Source of the DNA: Zygnema cylindricum
Taxonomy: Eukaryota; Streptophyta; Zygnematophyceae; Zygnematales; Zygnemataceae
DNA length: 37,777 bases
Assembly: GCA_037447655.1 (NCBI GenBank)
Contig: JBBHKE010000022.1
Coordinates: 12,093 to 49,869 of the forward strand
Reading direction: 5' to 3'
The notes below the pieces were generated by a model. It was not told the origin of the DNA. It worked only from the letters and a program-made list of their open reading frames with translations, and searched no databases. Numbering within the stretch: the stretch's first letter is position 1; each line of letters begins with the position of its first letter. This document shows positions 29,538 through 37,777 of this stretch, piece after piece. A program made the position numbers and the translations under genes.

Positions 29538-32500
29538 TCATGGCCAAACTGCCCTCAAAAGAACTGCTAGGGTGCATCCCACTCCAATATTGAGCACATT
29601 CACTATATCGTTGTTCATCTGAAAAAAAAAAAGAAACACAAACAGAAATAAAAAACAAACCAGAAAAAAATAAAAAACAAAAAGCAAACATACTCGGTAA
29701 GTGCCGAAAGTATTTGGTTAAACATGATTCCTGATAGCGGCATTATTTATATTTGAATAGTAAGCACATTCACTGTATCGTTGCTCATCTGTAAACAAGT
29801 AGTTAAAAAAAAAAACATGATCGAAAAAAAAAATCGTGAGATTATACGTTTTAATTCAAAAGCTGTATTATACGTTTTAAGTGAAAAGCAGTAGTATACA
29901 ATCTAAATATATTTTATCCGCATTTGACCTTTTCCGTACCTTTATATATTTAAATTTTCGTGCAAATTACGACACTACTATTGCATATTATACCTGCATT
30001 TTCAGCACTTTTGGCGGTATGTGTGAAGACGTTGAAACTATATAACTATCATCGATACAACTACCGGTGACTAACTCTAAAATAAACATCCTCACCTAAA
30101 ATCTCATAACAATTGCCAATGGCTGATTTTAAAAAGATCAATACTACCCCCTTATAACTGCCAATAACAACAAAGAGATAGCAATAATAAGAATAACAAC
30201 AGCAACAACAACAATAACAATAAAAATTGAAAAGAAATATAAATCTCACCCATTCATATCCCGGCTTGTCCTGTAATGTGGCTCCCACGACACTTTCTCC
30301 GTAATTTGCAATTTGGGACGCTAGAAGACAAAAAAAAGCTCCCGGTAAATCAACCTGTAATCCATAAAACATTGATTCAGGTTGAAACATCCACTTCAAA
30401 TTACCCCAAAAAGAGAGAGGAAGTGGGAGAGGGAGATGGAAAAGGAGAGGGAAAAGGAAAGGGAGAAGGAGAGAGAGAGAGGAGGAAAAAAGAAAAGGAA
30501 AGGAAGAGTGAGAGGGCCACCTGTCCAAGGGCCACAGCGATGGAGGTAAGCAGAAAAGAAGCGAAAATTCCTGCGATTGTTCCCTCGAGACTGACTGCTC
30601 CCTCCGTGCCACGTGGCACTTTCTCGAGAGTGGTAACCAAGTATCTGTATTTGTACCCAAAACCCAAAAGACCAAAAGACGGAGAGGGAGAGACTGGGGG
30701 CAAGGATGAGGGAGGGGGAAGAGCAGAGGGAGAGGGAGCTGGAGCGGGAGAGATAGAGGTAGAAGGAGAGGTAAAGGACGAGGTAGAGGGAGATGGGGAG
30801 CGTAAGGGAGACAGAGAAGGAGAGGGAGAGGGAGAAGGAGAAGGAAACAGAGTCGGAGAGGAGAGGGAAAGGATGAGGAAGAGGACGAGGGAGTGGGAGA
30901 GGGATAGGGAGGCAAAAGGAGAAGAGAGTGAGGTGGAAGGAGAGGGAGAGAGAGGTATTGGCCAACCGTGGAGCAGAAGAAACCTAAACAGATCTACCTT
31001 AGGTGATGTTCATTTTCCAATATTATAATTGAGAACATACTTAAACAAGCAGATGTAAAAATAACCGGGCAAGGCTTCATATGTCACGTCACCACAATAC
31101 TTTTTTCCACTATACCATTTTTCTGCTATACTCTTATTTATTAATTAATTTGTTTATTTTTGTACTGTGTTATTTTTGTTTTTTCACTGCACCTCAAATA
31201 CGCAGACCCAAATTTGAGGAAAATAAAAAATGGTTAAAAAAACTTCGCTTATTGGGTAAAAGCTATCGCCAATCGGAAAAAAAAACCGGTGAGTGGATTA
31301 AAATAACCGCTAAGTGGTTCAAAACATCACTAAGTGGAAAAAAAACGTTGGTAATTGGTCAAAAAACATTGATGTTTTTTTTTTTTTTTCAATTGCATCA
31401 GTTAATAAACAGCAACAGGTTTAAAAGCAGCAACAATGACAAAAGATAAAGCGAAAGGAATAAATAAAGAAAATCGTGGAGAAAAAAAAAGTGGACGCGA
31501 GTTGTCGGCTCGAAATCGTTTCCGGAGAAAGAAAGAGACAAATTCGGTGGAAAAACAAAAAAATAAAAAGGGAAATGGAAGGGAAAATAGAAAAACTGGA
31601 CGTACGTTGTTCGACCAAAAGCTTTTCCAATTTCACTCGCTGAGGTGTCGCTTAACTTAGTACTGAAACTCGCCACGAATCCCAGCCTTAGTAAAGATTG
31701 AACAGCTTCTGTTTGGAAATTTCCAAAAGGAAGACAGGCGAAAAAGGCACAAACGAATCCTGCGGCACCGGAACCAATCACACTACCAGGACCTCGTCTC
31801 CCACTCCTTTTTTCAGCTATGCCTTCAGCTTCTTTTTGCTTCATACGTACTTTTGTCACAGCTGTCCCCTGCAAGGAAAGAAAACAATTTCGTTGACGAG
31901 CCAAATTGATTCAATGTTGTTCAAAAGATACATAACCAATTTCATCGTCCGGATTTTTTGCTCTGGATGGAAACCGGTATGTTAAGCCAAAATAGTAAAC
32001 CAAAACATATCATCGTTGTCGGAGATAATAGAAAGTCATTTGGTATATTATTACGAAACAGTGCTCTTAACAGTAAGTCCAGAAGCGAAGAGCAGGTCCG
32101 AATTTAAAATGAAAATTGTTTAATCTAATAGCAATAAAATGCATACTTCAACTTAGAAACTCGACATCATAATCAACATCATAATCAACATCATAATCAA
32201 CATCAACATTAATAAGCAACATCAACATCAACATCACTGTTTAACGTTTGACGTTTAAAGTTCAACGTCAACAACGTGAGCATGAACATCAATATCAACA
32301 ACGTGAGCATGAACATCAATATCAACAACGTGAGCATGAACATCAATATCATCAACCACATAGACATCGACATCAACATCGACATCGACAGCATAATCAT
32401 CACACAAAGAGATACCACCGCAAATCTCCTCTTCAAAAAACAAAGAAAATCGCTTACATTTTGCAACATTATACATCAAGTACAATAGTAATAAAACAAT

Positions 32501-35500
32501 AATGGTTTTAAATCTGCTGCAATATTAGTGTATTTTTTTGAGGGGGCACTAAAAAGGTGTTGAACTTTCTGCTCAATCGATGGCTTTTTTTTAGTGATGT
32601 ACATCGATCGAAATCAAAGAAGATATATCGTGATGGGAGATCTTGCAAATTTAATTCAGTTTTGCCGATAACTATTGACATCGCGATAATTGTTGATAAC
32701 CGGCCGACATTTTTCTATAAATTGAAGTATCTTCATTTTTTATGCGTATTGTACAGGGAATTTAACAAATCCATAACACCACAATAAACTAAGGAAAAGT
32801 TCCATGTGGACTTAAGCCGAGCTATTAGCCTTTGCCAGCTATCCAGATGAAGATGGACGTGCGCAACGAATCATGGACAGATGTACAGTACTCGTATTGT
32901 GCAAGTGCCTTTTTTTTCCGTCTGTACGAGAAGGTGTTTTGTGGCCATACTTGCCCGGCTTCTAACATTGCCGTCATTTTTTTTGGTATTCTGACTCCAT
33001 TTCGAGATTTGGCAAGCTTGAATTCCATTGGAGAAGTTCCTTCGATGGCAGTGTCGTGACCTCATCACTCCAATCACCAGGAGTAAAATGTGCACATTTC
33101 AAGATCATGCATTTGTGTCCTTCTCTGCTAATATGTCTAGGTTTTCTCTGGCCGGTTTTCAGTCTTTCAAAACGCAAATGTTAATCTCCGTCTTTATCAA
33201 TGATATGGTCATATCAGAATCGATATGGGGCCGTTCGATACATCGCGTCGATATATCGATTATCGAGATCCTTTAAGAAAACAAATTATCGGCAAAACAA
33301 TCCGATATAAATCACTGCTATTTTCTTGAGGCAACCAATCAAAAGGTGACGGTCACCATAATGTCACAATTAAAAATCGGAAACCTACGTAATGAGAAAA
33401 CGTACTCTGAATGCCCAATAAATATTTAAAAATATTAGCGATGGGCAGTGTAACGTTAACATGCAGGAATATCAATCACTTCCATTTTACATGCTTTCCA
33501 TTTTTATTTTCCATTATGTTCAGTATTTGATGCAACATAGAAATCAAAGACTAATGATGGATCATCAATGGAGCCTTTCCAAATCGTCATATAGTAATGG
33601 AATAATCCACAAATATCCCTCTAAAATGTGAACTTAGAAACTGTAAGAATATGTGACTTAAATAGCTCGAATAATTGATCTTCATAACCTACATACGTTT
33701 TGCCCAAAAAAAGGATGACCCGCTCTAGGTTAAAATTACGAAACAGCATTTTCTAACTTAAAAATTCAGCATCATAATCATAATCGACATCATAATCAAT
33801 AATTGACATCAACATCCGCATCATAATCAAACGTCAAGGTCAACATCAACATCAACATTCAAAACAAAGCACCTCTTAGCCAAAAACTCACAAAAAATCA
33901 GTAAGCTCACCGCCATCAAAACCCTAAAAAACCTAAAAGTCGTAAAAAAACCCCTTAAAACCCTAAAAAACCACCCATCAATGTGCCCGTCTACACAGAT
34001 TTTGAGATGTTTTTTAAAATGCTAATCGACAGTCAAGTCAACACAATTCTGTTGAGATCAGACGAACTTTAGACCAACTCGAGTTTTTATAAAATGCCTC
34101 ATTAAAAAAAATAGACTCAAATGATGAAACGCACATTGAAACAAACTCAGTTCACAGATTGGAACCACACTAACTGCACAACATAATTGACCACTAAACA
34201 AATAAAACTTAAATAAATAAAGTTATAATTCATAAACAATGTCAGCAACACTTATAGTGCCCCTATAATAAAGTATACTATGTATCGGTATTAATCCTAA
34301 AAACCTTAAAAATTCCTAAATAATCCTAAAAAACCCTACACCGTGTATCGGTATAAGTGTTAACATTTTTTTCACCACTTCAATCAACTTTTCTCTGTGC
34401 ACACGTGCCCAGTTTTCATTTGGATACCACCAATAGGAAGGTAAGAATCTTAGCTTTCCATCACAACCTTCCGATTACTAATCCGACAAGTGACGCACGG
34501 AGAAAAATGAGTTTAAATACTCATAAATTGAGTTTAAAAAAAAAAAAATCAGTTTAAAGGACGAAAAAAGCATGAACACTAACAGAGATACACAATGTGG
34601 CCTTTTAGACATCGTCCATAAAGAGCGTAAACCACACTAATTCTAGTGAACTGTGTATACTAATATTGGTGAGATATATGTTCATTACTCAGTCCAAATG
34701 CGCAAAAGCAATTGAAAACACTACACAATGAAGACCACCCTGGGGGACTCAGAACCAGTTTAATAATTAATCGGTTCTATAATTGATTTCAAAAATGTTA
34801 ATTTCAAACTAATCGTAGAATGAACTTGCAGTCAATATTTTTTTTAAGAATCGAACTCGTGTCAACCGAATTTTTCCAAAAAAAAAACTGTGATATGCGT
34901 GAACGACATTGTCAGTTTATGACATATCTAGAAAGTTCTATTTGCATATAACGGTGATTAAGAACGTGTGCAAATAAAGACTTGTAGTTAAAGTGGTTAA
35001 GGTGCCCAGGTTATACACCATTACTGCGTTGACAAACCTCACAGTCGTCATCTTGTCAGTCTACAAGTTTCATGAAATTGAACATTTTCCGAGTTTTTAC
35101 ATAAAAATGAACTTACATCTATAAATAATATTGAAGACGTCAGGGTAATTATTACAACAGGGTAATTATATTACATCCAATGTCAAACCGTACTATACGC
35201 GTCTTACATGGTTTTTTTCCCGGGTATAATACGCAAAGAGTACAGGTAAACAATATATAGTGTTTCAATTGTTTTCGCACATTTAAACTTCGTACTCGCC
35301 AGCTCACCAAGTAAGTCAGAGCCGACTCGAAAATGATACCAGTACATTGCATAAAGACATTGTAGCGTAACTCTAAACTGCAATAAAAACAATGCAACAA
35401 GACTGTGTACTCTCACAAGCACTAAAACGAAACTAGTATGTTGCAAAAAAACATTGTACTCGCTGACTCTAAACTGAAAACAGTATACTACAACAATTCT

Positions 35501-36175
35501 TTATACTCGAAAGCTCTCACCCGAATGGAGTACACTGCAAAAATACTTTATGCTCGCCAGCTCTAAGCCGAAATCAATACATCGCAGAAAGACTTCCTCT
35601 CACCTAATAAGCCGGCTCTAAACCGAAACCTGTACATCGCCAAAAGTCTCAAAACTCGAGGGAGGAGTGGAGCCATGGTTGGAGCTCACGAGCACAAAGT
35701 AGAGAGCCACTATGGCGAATCCTCCACCACCAAATGCTTGCCACGTGGCAGTACCGAGAACAAAAGCCGTTGCAATGGCAGGTACGGTTAATCCGGACAA
35801 AAGTATGGGAGCTCCCAGGACAAAAATAAGGGCGTTTATGAGTACAGCTGTTGAAAATGATGAAGGTTGAGATTGGACGGCTGTGATTGCTTCATCTAAG
35901 AAGCTGGCTTGAACTCCTTGCAATCTTAGGTTACGGGGTTTATTTCGTGTGCTGAGGGATTGACTTTGTGCGTTTAGAGGTTTAGGGTTCAGAAGATGAT
36001 GAATGGCTTTCGTTGAGGATGTTAGATTAGGGTTTGAGAATGAGACTGTGGAAAATGGTTTTGGAGGTAAATGTGGAAAATAAAAGTGCTGAGTTAGGGA
36101 TGAATTTGTTGAGGAGAAATGGAAGGTGGAAAGATAAATGGAATGTCGTGGTTGCTGACAAATTAAACGATCCAT
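29538..36175 (-). CDS. VTE6: Phytyl-phosphate kinase, plastid (DUF92 family)
   Basis: Five exons on the minus strand: 36175-35690, 31868-31606, 30644-30521, 30354-30250 and 29618-29538, 352 residues (Arabidopsis VTE6 is slightly shorter). Borders: CTC|GTGAGC, ttgcag|GGG, ACAAC|GTACGT, acag|ATAC, CAG|GTGGCC, ttacag|GTT, TGG|GTGAGA, tttcag|ATG; all phases agree. Residues 1 to about 85 are a Ser/Pro-rich plastid transit peptide. Then come hydrophobic segments (AVLINALIFVLGAPILLSG) and the family blocks KQKEAEGIAEKRSGRRGPGS, LGFVASFSTKLSDTSASEIG, VPRGTEGAVSLEGT, LASQIANYGESVVGA and NNDIVNVLNIGVG. VTE6 phosphorylates phytyl phosphate to phytyl diphosphate, recycling chlorophyll phytol for tocopherol synthesis in plastid membranes. 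Intron 1 (3.8 kb) is full of repeats, and intron 4 holds a decayed copy of exon 5. Confidence 0.93.
29747..29791 (-). pseudogene. Decayed duplicate of VTE6 exon 5
   Basis: On the minus strand tttacag is followed by atgagcaacgatacagtgaa and tgtgctta. Across 31 bp it matches the real acceptor and start of exon 5 (cag|atgaacaacgatatagtg) with four differences. It lies 170 bp upstream of the true exon in intron 4. In phase it would code MSNDTVNVLTIQI and stop. The acceptor and phase are intact, so use would truncate the C-terminus. Confidence 0.85.
30165..30235. repeat. AAC/AAT triplet repeat in VTE6 intron 4
   Basis: A run of aacaacaataacaataa-type triplets close to the donor at 30249. Confidence 0.85.
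30404..30516 (-). repeat. GA/CT tract filling VTE6 intron 3
   Basis: The 166-bp intron 3 (30355-30520) is mostly gagaggga/aaggag purines on +, that is pyrimidine on the sense strand. Frames open across it are artefacts. Confidence 0.9.
30675..30960 (-). repeat. GAGGGA hexamer tract in VTE6 intron 2
   Basis: About 285 bp of gagggagagg/ggagaa units on +, pyrimidine-rich on the VTE6 sense strand, directly upstream of the exon 3 acceptor (30645). Confidence 0.92.
32160..32400. repeat. CATCAA/CATAAT hexamers and a 27-bp repeat in VTE6 intron 1
   Basis: catcataatcaacatcataa-type hexamers at 32165-32235, then three copies of a 27-bp unit beginning aacgtgagcatgaac at 32273, 32300 and 32327 (the third differs only at its end), then more catcgacatc hexamers. 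A related stretch is at 33760-33865. Confidence 0.9.
32592..33317. mobile_element. Possible hAT-like MITE in VTE6 intron 1
   Basis: The left end TAGTGATGTACATCG and the right end, inverted, CAGTGATTTATATCG match at 12 of 15. The flanks cttttttt and ctattttc match at 6 of 8. Near-end regions carry atatatcg-type motifs like the MITE at 21560. Decayed, with no transposase coding. Confidence 0.45.
33735..33875. repeat. Second CATAAT/CATCAA tract
   Basis: attacgaaacag followed by catcataatcataatcgaca hexamers repeats the layout found near 32054-32230, suggesting a segmental duplication in the intron. Confidence 0.65.
33915..33975. repeat. Telomere-like AAACCCTAA motifs
   Basis: Degenerate aaaaccctaaaaaacct units; a short similar group lies at 34303-34338. 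Found in VTE6 intron 1. Confidence 0.6.
34352..34582. mobile_element. Short MITE, copy 2
   Basis: Begins ataagtgttaacattttttt after tacaccgtgtatcg and ends gaaaaaagcatgaacactaa, an imperfect inverse of the start. Internal parts (cacacgtgcccagtttt, ccgattactaatccgac, aagtg) parallel the copy at 23191-23378. It is in VTE6 intron 1. Confidence 0.55.
34583..35286. other. Inner part of VTE6 intron 1
   Basis: AT-rich, non-coding. I see no further element here. Confidence 0.4.
35287..35655 (-). repeat. About 48-bp minisatellite near the VTE6 intron 1 donor
   Basis: Seven diverged copies of a unit with tactcgccagctctaaaccg, gaaa-cagtacattgca and aaagactttg. The array stops about 35 bp from the donor of intron 1 (35689). 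Confidence 0.8.
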
Positions 36176-36528
36176 TGAAAATCTGGTCAGTTTTTTTTAT
36201 GAAAAGTGTAAACAGGAGATGGAAAGTAGAGTCACTTTTTTCACCTAAACGCTATTCACTGCTGTACCGGAGAATAAGGAACTAGAAAATAGAAAAAGAA
36301 AGAAGTACATAAGAAAGTAAGTTCTGCATTTAGGGTTAGCAGAAACTTCCAGTTATAGACACAGTCTGCATTGACAAGGCAAAAAAAAACCCTAAAAGCT
36401 CTTGAAATTCCTTATGGAATTTTTCAGTCAGGGTTTACGAAACAACTCTCGGTGCTCTGCCTTCGAGCCTCGCATTGTGCAGTCCTTACTCCGAAGAACG
36501 ATAAAACTTTCGTACAATTCGTACAAAA

Positions 36529-36576
36529 GTACAATCTATTGGCTTTGTAGATTGTACGATATATAGGGCGCACGTG
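36529..36576 (-). promoter_or_regulatory. Candidate VTE6 core promoter
   Basis: On the minus strand a G-box CACGTG (36576-36571) is followed by CTATATATCG (36567-36558), a TATA-type box, and then a perfect 10-bp inverted repeat GTACAATCTA/TAGATTGTAC with a 9-nt loop (36557-36529). It lies about 385 bp upstream of the ATG. The functional role is inferred from motif and position. Confidence 0.5.
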
Positions 36577-36764
36577 TTGGCTGTCGTAATCTCCTAAACA
36601 AAAAAAAAACGAGCTGCCGTGGCACTACAGTACCCGTACGTCAAAAAGGTTATGACCTTCTATGTGATTGCAGTTTTGGCTTGAGTAAATTACAGTACTG
36701 TACTTCCTTGACATGAATTATGTACGGACCAGGCCAATAGTATCCTTTTAACACCTCCTTATTT

Positions 36765-37080
36765 TTCAGACGCAATGTTAACCGTCCGATCAAGTTTAAT
36801 TCTATCCAAAATCCATACTACAGTAGTTCACCTCCTTACTCTAGGGAATAAATCCAAACCGTCCATTCGTATTTTCTAGTCTCTGCTTAAATCCCTTTCA
36901 CATTTCCTGGACGGAATCTGGACCACCGATCGTGCTTTTGAGCCCTACCAAGGTTCAAGCATAATCGGCACCTTATTTCGCGGACGCAATCCCGTCCGAC
37001 CGTGCTTCCGTACCATTCAAAATCCATACGAAATAATCTCCTCATTATACGGGAAAAACGAAAACCGTCCGATCGTGTCT
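36765..37080. repeat. About 105-bp direct repeat, two copies
   Basis: gacgcaat, accgtccgatc, ccaaaatccatac, ctccttac and aaaccgtcc recur in the same order in 36768-36866 and 36983-37075. Diverged; origin unknown. Confidence 0.7.
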
Positions 37081-37209
37081 CTGACCGTGCACATAGATCC
37101 ATATCCTTCGTACTTTATTTTACTCGCTTTGAAAATTTGAAACATTTCAAATGTATCCATCCGACTAATCATGAACAGATGCTGATCGAAGCATAAACCC
37201 TAATTTTTG

Positions 37210-37212
<3 letters not shown>

Positions 37213-37265
<53 letters not shown>
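37213..37265 (+). repeat. (CT)n microsatellite
   Basis: About 26 uninterrupted ct units upstream of the start codon at 37429, pyrimidine on the sense strand of that gene, likely in its 5' UTR or promoter. Confidence 0.97.
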
Positions 37266-37268
<3 letters not shown>

Positions 37269-37428
37269 GTGTTACGATGCTAAAAGAAATGAAAACAGAT
37301 ATATTTTTTGCTTCTTTCGAGGTCCCCTTTTGACATTTCTTTTAATCTTTTGTCATTACCGTATTTTTAAACCTTTTTTATTGTTCGTCTCTTTTGTTAT
37401 CTTCTTTTATCCATATTACCTTTTTCTC

Positions 37429-37777
37429 ATGGCTTCATCTCTTCTCCCCCTTTCTTCTATGTCCTCGTCTTTTTCTTCCTCCTCGGCACCTTTGTCTCAT
37501 CTGGTCGCAAAGGACAAAATTTCATTGGCGAAAACGTTTAGAAAACCTTCGCCTTTTCTGGTTGCTGAGGACAAAAAACATTTTTGTCGGTTAGTGTCCT
37601 CCAGTAATAAATGCAGCAGTCAAAAACGGGATACGTGGCATTTTCTCAGTGGTCGCCAGCTGATTGGAAGAAATTTGGCAAATCCGAAAAACAAAGGTAA
37701 GTTTTTATTTATTTATTATTTTTGTTTTTGGTTTTCGTTTTGATCATAGTTCCGAGTTAAACCTTTTTCGTTTCGAA
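37429..37777 (+). CDS. Probable plastid-targeted protein, first exon only
   Basis: The ATG at 37429 opens MASSLLPLSSMSSSFSSSSA, a Ser-rich N-terminus of the plastid transit-peptide type (MASS start, few acidic residues early, then Arg/Lys). Coding runs to about 37696, where CCGAAAAACAAAG|GTAAGT is a consensus donor; the exon gives 89 codons plus one base. The rest of the window is intron, so the mature protein and its function cannot be told. An upstream open stretch in frame is explained by the CT repeat and a T-rich leader. It is divergent from VTE6. Confidence 0.65.

Larger units (their letters stand above)
36176..37428. promoter_or_regulatory. Shared upstream region of two divergent genes
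   Basis: Non-coding 1.25 kb between the VTE6 start codon (-) and the start at 37429 (+). It holds a telo-box-like aaaaaaaaaccctaaaa (about 36385), the hairpin/TATA/G-box cluster near 36530-36576, a direct repeat (36765-37080) and a CT microsatellite (37213-37265). Confidence 0.6.

Noticed and set aside
30061-31028. Large open frames on both strands (Glu/Gly-rich on +, Leu/Pro-rich on -)
   Set aside because: They come from GAGGGA repeats. Only the two short exon segments 30354-30250 and 30644-30521 on the minus strand are coding.
31081-31449. Open frame at 31081-31449 (+)
   Set aside because: A/T-rich composition inside VTE6 intron 2; no domain and no conserved feature.
32209-32502. His/Glu- or Asp/Val-repeat peptides on both strands
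   Set aside because: These are translations of the 27-bp and hexamer repeats in VTE6 intron 1.
32825-33276. Several overlapping open frames in VTE6 intron 1
   Set aside because: They overlap on both strands within the decayed MITE-like element and show no family motif.

Overview
The window is nuclear DNA of a land plant. The evidence is a split gene for the plastid tocopherol-pathway enzyme VTE6, a MATH-domain gene of the plant UBP12/13 type, Ty1/copia and Helitron elements, AT-rich introns, and telomere-like TTTAGGG motifs. I cannot name the species.

Left part (1 to about 21500): nested, decayed transposons. A copia-type element on the + strand (2098-9678) has two LTRs of equal apparent length. 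Its gag is split by a second, related LTR (3799-4952), and its pol is full of stops and frameshifts. It abuts an older antisense copia fragment (RNase H plus LTR, 693-2097). Next comes a Helitron Rep-helicase pseudogene (about 9700-15245). It is broken by another LTR, holds an intron-like segment, and contains a 10-base assembly gap (15199-15208). Then follow an antisense copia gag (15255-16385), CpG-rich minisatellites (17.7-18.3 kb), a solo LTR with a near-perfect target duplication (18705-19811), and an antisense RNase H plus 3' LTR (19888-21495). Most LTRs of this family carry, at the same internal position and antisense to the element, a tRNA-like module with an A-box and a B-box/T-arm. 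They also share a GTAC hairpin.

Middle (21500-23600): small DNA elements. There is a hAT-type MITE with a perfect 8-bp target duplication, a 338-bp foldback, and a short MITE with a relative inside VTE6 intron 1.

Right part (23.6-37.8 kb): three host genes. (1) A MATH plus coiled-coil protein on + (three exons, 23625-27710, 566 aa). (2) VTE6, phytyl-phosphate kinase, on - (five exons, 36175 down to 29538, 352 aa). (3) The first exon of a probable plastid-targeted protein on + (from 37429). Genes 1 and 2 converge; 2 and 3 diverge from a shared 1.25-kb region. I placed the exons by matching reading frame, GT-AG borders, phase and the known family order. Both complete genes have a decayed copy of one of their own exons in the adjacent intron. 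Their introns carry CCCTCT-type tracts that are pyrimidine-rich on the sense strand in both genes, although the genes lie on opposite strands.

The host genes do not form a pathway. VTE6 serves tocopherol synthesis in plastids, and the MATH protein is probably an adaptor.
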